From positions 63,468,373 through 63,532,372 of the forward strand of contig NC_133771.1 of assembly GCF_003597395.2 (NCBI RefSeq): 64,000 nt of DNA, given 5' to 3'. This DNA is from Chelonoidis abingdonii. Lineage: Eukaryota > Chordata > Testudines > Testudinidae. Position 1 is the first letter of the stretch, and every line of letters begins with the position of its first letter. Below are positions 58,438 through 64,000 of the stretch, in pieces. Position numbers and translations under genes: made by a program. The notes under the pieces are model-generated. The model saw only the letters and a program-made list of their open reading frames with translations. It was not told the DNA's origin and ran no database searches.

Positions 58438-59162
58438 TGTCACAAATGTATTAGGGCTTATAGCAGGGTGGACCACTGCTCTGGCCCTGAAGGGGTTAAA
58501 ACAGCCCTGGATAAGGGCTGGGGCTGGAGAAAGCAGCCTTTTAGGCTGGGCTGATTGGGGGAAGTGGCAGCAGCTGGGGCCATGCCCCAAACTGAGCAAC
58601 AGGCCCTTATATAAGGCAGAGAATCCAGGCACACAATCAGAATCTCTCTCTAGCTGTAGAGGGAGATGGACCTGGCTGTGGGGAGCTGGAGACTGGGTGC
58701 CTAAGTGGAGCAGGGCTGGAGGAAGGTAGAGGAGCTGAGGAGCTCCTACCTGGAGCCCAGGCTGCAACCTAGCTTGAGGCCAAGAGGTGCTGGGGGTTGC
58801 AGGAGGCAACCCAGGGGTAGGCAAGGGCAGCAGGTCCAAACCCTCCTTGTCAGTGATGAGTTGGCTGATACTGCAGTCTGCCCTAGGGTGTGGGGCTAGA
58901 CAATGGCGGGCAGTAGCCATACACTGAGGCAAGGTGGGAATAGAGGGTGGGGGTTCCCTAGGGAGGGGAGACCCTGAGAGCAAGGGGTCACTGCCAGGGG
59001 GCAGCACCCTATGTAAAAGGGCACTGGGTCCAGGGAGGGACACAGGGCCAGTAGCTGGAAGGGGGATCACTGGCCTGCAGAGGGTGCTCTGGACACTGGA
59101 CTGAGCTAATTCCCGAGGATGACCAGTAGGAGGTGCCGCAGGGGTGAGCACAACCAGTTACA
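58438..59162 (+). mobile_element. LTR-like repeat, about 725 bp
   Basis: Starts TGTCACAAATG at 58438 and probably ends CAGTTACA at 59162 with TG...CA ends. It has a TATA-like 'cttatataaggcag' near 58611 followed by a GC-rich region. The upstream segment 58080-58437 has similar character ('cctatataagtcag' near 58121 and a matching 'gagctaat'...'ggtgag' ending), so a related older copy may lie directly adjacent. Long antisense open frames here are composition artefacts. A target duplication was not found. Confidence 0.5.
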
Positions 59163-59230
59163 GGGCTATTGATACATAACATGTGACTTTCTTTTTCTTC
59201 TAAAGAACATTGAAGTAAAAAGCTATATCC

Positions 59231-59809
59231 TAGGGGTTCTCAAACTTCATTGCACCGTGACCCCCTTCTGATAACAAAAATTACTTCATGACCCAAGAGA
59301 GGGGGCCAAAGCCTGAGCCTGCCTGAGCCCCACTTCCCCGGGTGAGGGGCCAAAGCCTGAGCCTCACCACTCTGGGCAGGGGGGACAAAGCTGAAACTCA
59401 AGGGCTTCAGCCCTAGGCAGGGGCCTGCAGTCTGATCCCAGCCACCCAGGACTGAAGCCCTTGGGCTTTGGCTTCAGTCCTGGGCCCCAGAAAGTCTAAG
59501 CCAGCCCTGGCAACCCCATTCAAAGGGGGTCGCAACTAGGGGCCGGCTTTAGGACATGTGGGGCCCGATTCAAAAGAGCTGCTGCCAAAATGCAACCGAA
59601 GATAGCAGCAGCAATTAGGTGGCAGCTCAATTGGTTGCACTTCGGAGGAGGGTCCTTCCTCGGCAGCAGTTGTCTTCTGGGGCCTTACCTTGTGAGGCCC
59701 CTCTTCCAGACGCTGCAGGACCCTCTGAGGCGTGGGGCCCAATTCACGGGAATTGGGGGAATCAGCCTAAAGCTGGCCCTGGTTGTGACCCACAGTTTGA
59801 GGACTGTTG
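59231..59809. mobile_element. hAT element with nested hAT element
   Basis: Left end 'aggggttctcaaactt' and inverted right end 'caacagtcctcaaactg' match hAT-type terminal repeats, with inner 'gtgacccc' and 'gggtcac' words also inverted. A clear flanking duplication is not left. A second element lies within it at about 59537-59781. Confidence 0.55.
59537..59781. mobile_element. Nested hAT-like MITE
   Basis: Ends ggggccggctttagg and, inverted, cagggccagctttagg. The flanks gtcgcaac (59529-59536) and gttgtgac (59782-59789) match at five of eight positions, and all three differences are transitions, so a decayed 8-bp duplication is plausible. Confidence 0.6.
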
Positions 59810-60512
59810 CCTTGTACTATTAACAGCTCTGATATATTTGATTGTAGAAGGTCAGTCTGTTTGTCTTATTGTTTATGTGTGCATTAGTATAACTGAAATC
59901 TCATTAATTTTGTGGCTTTGCAACTTTAGTTATAAAGATTTTCAGTGGTATGGTACAGTAGAATTCCCACAGGATGTATGCACTGTAGTTTGGCTCAGTT
60001 CCTTCTAAACTGAGTATTCCCATCCTGCCTATTTAGGAGGGAAAGCATAAAACTGTTTTAAGCAGATGGAATTCCAAACCGTTTGATTATTTCTAAATTT
60101 CATAGATTCCAAGGCTAGAAGGCAGTATTATCATCTAGTCTGACCTCCTGTATAATACGTCATAGAATTTCCCTAAGATAATTCCTAGGCCGTATCTTTT
60201 AGAAAAACATCCAGTCTAACAATTGCCAATGATGGAGAATCCACCACAACCCTTGGCAAGTTGTTCCATTGGTTAGTTATTCTCTGATAAAAAATATATG
60301 CCTTATTTCCAGTCTGAAATTGTCTAGCTTCAACCTCCAGCCATTGGATCATGTTACACCTTTCTCTGCTAGACTCAAGAGTTCACTATTAAATATTTGT
60401 TCCCCATGTAGATACTTAATGCTGTAATCAAGTCACCTCTTAACCTTTGCTTTAAGATGCATAGACTTTCCAGGAGCTCAACCTATCACACTCAGGTATG
60501 TTTTCTAATTCT

Positions 60513-60704
60513 TTAATCATACACTGCTTGAACCAGATCCTGTGTGCCACGTAGGACTAAATCAAGAATTACCTCTCCCACTGTAGGTTCCAGGACTAAC
60601 TGCACCATACAACATTCATTAGTGGTGTCCAGAAATTTTATGTCTGCTTCTTGTCCTGAAGTGACAGCTATGCAAACAATATGGGGATAGTTGAAATCTC
60701 CCAT
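60513..60704 (-). pseudogene. LINE endonuclease-domain fragment
   Basis: The minus strand opens with MGDFNYPHI. GDFN is the signature Gly-Asp-Phe-Asn of the apurinic-type endonuclease that nicks target DNA in non-LTR retrotransposons. It is followed by a spaced Gln-Leu-Val, Glu-Pro-Thr and LDLVL, as in CR1 endonucleases. The frame is about 63 residues, only a slice of the domain. Confidence 0.75.
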
Positions 60705-61060
60705 TATTACTTATCGGGTTTTCTATTTTTGTAGCCTCTAATCTCCCTGAGCACTTCACAATGACCATCATCCTGGTGAGACAGTTGCTAGTATGTTCCC
60801 ATTTTTATATTCATTATTCAAACATAGAATTTCTAGCAATATAGACTCTATAGTACAGTTTGATTTTATTTAAGTTTTTACTATATTTGACTCTATGCTT
60901 TTTTCACATAGTGCCACCCCGCACCAGTACAACCTACTGTTATTCCTATATAATGTACCCCTATATTACTGTATCCTAATTATCATTCCATCAAGTTTCT
61001 GTGATGCCTATTTTATCAATGTCCTCATTTAATACCAGGCACTCGAGTTCATCCATTTTA

Positions 61061-61364
61061 GGCCTTGTCTACACTACTGGAGTAAGTCGACCTAAATTAC
61101 GCTACTCCAGCTATGTGAATAACGCAGCTGGAGTCAACAAAGCTTATGTCAACTTACTGCAGTATCTCGACTGTACTGTGTCGATGGGAGACGCTTTCCC
61201 ATTGACTTACCTTAATCTTCTCGTTCCAGTGGAGTACCGAGTTGACCTGAGAGCGCTCTGTGGTCAATTTTAGTGGATCTTCACTAGACCTGCTAAATCG
61301 CTTCCCCCTCCCCCTGCTGCACTGATCACAGTAGCATTGATCCCTGGTAAGTGTAGACATGGCC
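61061..61364. mobile_element. Harbinger-type MITE, 304 bp, nested in LINE
   Basis: Ends ggccttgtctacac and, inverted, ggccatgtctacac; TTA on both sides (61058-61060 and 61365-61367). Removing it rejoins 'gttcatccatttta' with 'gtatttagactttt', a continuous LINE word. Internal 'gtcgac' and 'agtcgac'-like words are characteristic of this family. Confidence 0.85.
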
Positions 61365-62719
61365 TTAGTATTTAGACTTTTTCAATTTGTATACAAACAT
61401 TCTAAAAATCATCAATATTTAGTTGTCTGCCTTCACATGATGTGATTGAATGGGACCTTTTTTTTTGATTGTTCCTTTTCAGTTTCTGCCTGTTCATTAT
61501 CAACTTCTAATTTCTACTCTTTACTAAGATATATAGAGAATCCCCCTTTAATAAATTCTTCCCTAAGGGATGTGTCTCTGCAAACAACGTGCTTCTCCAT
61601 TTCTTCTCCAAGCCCTAGTTTAAAAACTCCTCTACAACATTTTTAAATTTTACATGCCAGCAATCTGGTTCTGTTTTTGGTTTAAGTGGTGCCCATATTT
61701 CCTATATATGCTCCTCTTTTCCCAGAAGGTTCCCCAGGTCCTGCTAAATCTAAATCTCTCCTCCAAACACCATTTCATCCACGCATTGAGACCCTGCAGT
61801 TCTGTCAATTAGCCCTGCATGGAACTGGAAACATTTCAGAGAATGCTCCCATGGAGGACCTGGACTTTGATGTCTTAACTAGCAGACTAAGTTTGGCCTC
61901 CAGGACCCCTCTCCTGCCTGTACCATGATGACCTGCTTCTCCCCAACACCTCACATAAGTCCAACTTTCATGCTCAGCAGACAGGTCATCATGCAGTTCT
62001 CCCAGTCATCACAAATCCAGCTATCAATTATTTCTAATCAATTCCACCATTACTGTTATCTGTCTCTTCCTAATGCCATTGGTCCCTTCCCCCAGAGAGG
62101 TCTCCTCAATGCAAGAGGATACTACAATGTCATTAAAAAGGAGGATCCCAACTATGGGATTGTTTCCTTCTGCTCCAGCTTGATGCTCTCCTTTCCTGAG
62201 ACTTTTATCCTCCTCAACAACACACAGGCTGCCAGAGTGAGAGTGGGACCACTCTCCTGGGTTCCAGAAAGTCTCCTATATGTACTTCTGTATCCCTTTG
62301 CTCCTATAGTTCAACCCCTCATTTCCCAAGAGTCTATCATGGTTTCTGAGGGCCATGAACTGCTTGTACTGAATGCACATGTGCCACCTGCCCACAAGGC
62401 AAGTAATCATACATGCTGTATTCTGTGTAATAAACTGGAGAGCTACCACACTGCTTTTTGACTTCTGCCTGCATTTTTTACTCCAGGATATTCTGTGTGT
62501 GTGTGGTGGCAGGTTATTGACTTACACCTAACAAACATTCTCTAAATTTATCTGGCTGTCATACTACTTTAAATTCCCTCACAAAACTCCCCCGTTGGCT
62601 GGTCTTGTTCAGTACCTCCTCTAGTTGCTTACGAGCTGGCTTTTTATACCACTGTTTTCCCTGAATTAGCCCTGCCCTGTCATCAGGAGATCAGATAGCT
62701 CATGTTTAATGCTCTAGAG

Positions 62720-62831
62720 CAGTGTTTCTCAATGACTGGCCAGTGGACCAGTGCCATTCCCTGAGATCTTCCTGACCATTTAGGAAGGCAGCAAGCCGGT
62801 CCCTGGTATTGAAAAGGTTGAGGCAAAGCTG
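62720..62831. mobile_element. hAT MITE, 112 bp
   Basis: Ends cagtgtttctcaa and, inverted, cagctttgcctcaa. Flanking duplications ctctagag (62712-62719 and 62832-62839) are identical. Inside, 'ccagtggaccagtgccattc' and 'gccggtccctggtattg' show partial inverted relation. No coding capacity. Confidence 0.88.
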
Positions 62832-62839
62832 CTCTAGAG

Positions 62840-64000
62840 AAGGGGAGCCAATGGAGGGATCCAAAAAGAGGGATGACATGATTCAAGTGACAGGCTAGGA
62901 AAATTATCTTTGCAGCCTGTTCTGAATAGATATGAGCAGGTCAAGAATACACTTGTGAAGGCTGGAGAAAAGGATGGTGAAGCAATCGAGATGCAAACTG
63001 CTGAGATCCTGGAAAAGAACTTCCACTGTGAGAGTGGATAGGAAAGGCCACATCGATGTTATGCGAAGGAATCAGCAAGATTTAGACATAGCCCAAATGT
63101 GAGAACCGAAAGAGCGCCAGATAGACATTCAAGTTATGGGCCTGAACGACAGGTAAGTTGGTGGTCTTATCCAGTGTTTGAGTAGGGGGGACAGGGAGAA
63201 ACTTGTATTTAAAGGTTTAATTTAATAATCTTGAGCCACAAAATTTTAAAATGTTTACTGCACCCTTCACATTTTATTCAGATTTATCTAATTACTTTTA
63301 ACTTATTTGGCCTTTGACGTTCAAGATCAGACTGAGCACCAGCTCAGATAATAAACTGGATTGTGGCCAAATTGTGTCTTAGCAGTGATGGAACTTTGGC
63401 TGTCATATTCAACATTCTGCAATTTACAATCCTCCCCTGTCATCTAGAGCTAATAGTAATAAACATGAGGTTGGCAGAGCACTATTTCACATTGAGTTCT
63501 GAACTGTTCTGGGAACAGAGTGGATTAGTCACATGATTAGCAGATTACAAATTAGCAGATTTTGTAAATCTTGACATTGATTATAAGGCTGTGATTTTTT
63601 TTTTTTAATGTCTGGGATTTACTCTTAGAAATCTGCTTTACCTAGCCACCTCAGATCCTGCAAATTAACTTGCAATATGCTGCTATCATTATGTGACTTG
63701 AATAACACCCTAAGATCTAGTGATAAATGACACTTTTCTATTTAAAGTCTAAATTTACTATATCCTGCCTACTTCAATGATTGGGATTTCTAGATCAATG
63801 GATGAGTAGTAGTTAATCATAAGGGCTGTGTCCCATGCTCTTATGGCTGGAGATCTCAAAGCAAAGTTAAACACATCTGTCACTTAAGGACATACTGAAC
63901 GCATGATGCTATTCACTGATCAAGAGATTCTCAGTTCCATCCTTCTACACTGTCAAACTAAATGACCCCCACCCCCATGTTCCTTGGAAGTAAAAGGCCT
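62840..64000. other. AT-rich non-coding stretch to window end
   Basis: No gene, RNA or repeat end could be supported. A T run lies at 63595-63606. Confidence 0.5.

Larger units (their letters stand above)
60101..62460 (-). mobile_element. CR1-type LINE, antisense, internally deleted
   Basis: Read on the minus strand, a decayed ORF1-like part (62460-61690) precedes an endonuclease fragment (60704-60513), and this in turn the 3' end (60490-60101, with reverse words 'catctagtctgacctcctgt' and 'gtcacctcttaacctttgc'). The RT domain that should lie between endonuclease and 3' end is absent. A Harbinger MITE (61061-61364) splits the element. The parts may belong to one internally deleted copy or to two adjacent CR1 copies. 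Confidence 0.65.

Noticed and set aside
58417..59151. 244-codon minus-strand open frame, the longest in the window
   Set aside because: Pro/Leu/Ser-rich translation of the antisense of an LTR-like GC-rich repeat; no domain, no splice or promoter context.
61925..62461. 178-codon plus-strand open frame
   Set aside because: The region reads better as an antisense LINE ORF1 remnant, so this frame is a shadow.

Overview
The window looks like non-coding chromosomal DNA from a turtle, probably a cryptodiran. The basis is the mix of interspersed repeats: a tRNA-derived SINE of the turtle type (about 7.53 kb), several CR1-type LINE pieces, PIF/Harbinger-like elements with 3-bp TAA/TTA target duplications, hAT elements with 8-bp duplications, and many LTRs. 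Composition is AT-rich with small GC-rich islands that all sit inside repeats. I found no convincing host exon, tRNA gene, rRNA gene or CRISPR array. Every recognisable protein-coding trace belongs to a decayed mobile element. The assignment to turtle rests on recalled repeat families and was not checked against a database.

Layout. 0-4.4 kb: mostly featureless, with one faint CR1-like remnant. 4.4-7.1 kb: a GC-rich LTR-like block with 48-bp tandem repeats, then an 861-bp LTR nested in another repeat. 7.5-7.9 kb: two SINEs. 8-13 kb: quiet, with a purine-rich tract and a 109-bp foldback insertion flanked by a 13-bp duplication. 13.8-14.3 kb: a G-rich hAT element. 15.5-23.2 kb: a 7.7-kb gammaretrovirus-like provirus with both LTRs, a tRNA-Gln-like primer binding site, gag, integrase-end and env remnants. 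Most of pol is unrecognisable, and two further LTRs of related type have landed in env in opposite orientations. 24.8-26.8 kb: a Harbinger-like element nested in an inverted-repeat element. 27-34 kb: sparse, with a foldback repeat, one CR1 3' end and a strong isolated hairpin. 34-36 kb: two LTR-like blocks. 36.1-38.8 kb: a hAT element with long inverted arms, itself interrupted by a second hAT element. 41.9-43.8 kb: a Harbinger-type MITE, an antisense CR1 and an unclassified repeat. 45.6-47.4 kb: an antisense Ty3/gypsy element (LTR, gag, protease, start of RT) interrupted by a hAT MITE. 47.7-48.5 kb and 52.3-54.1 kb: more Harbinger-like copies. 54.5-59.8 kb: foldback, hAT, CR1 and LTR repeats. 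60.1-62.5 kb: a long antisense LINE with ORF1-like, endonuclease and 3'-end traces, interrupted by a Harbinger MITE. 62.7 kb: a 112-bp hAT MITE.

The elements work together only as layers of insertion. Nesting gives a relative chronology: provirus before its two LTR insertions; inverted-arm hAT before the GC-rich hAT; gypsy before its MITE; LINE before its MITE. No functional host pathway or new defence-type system is supported. The most unusual structures are the provirus lacking recognisable pol, the hAT element carrying its transposase C-terminal region in both inverted arms, and the 13-bp-flanked foldback.
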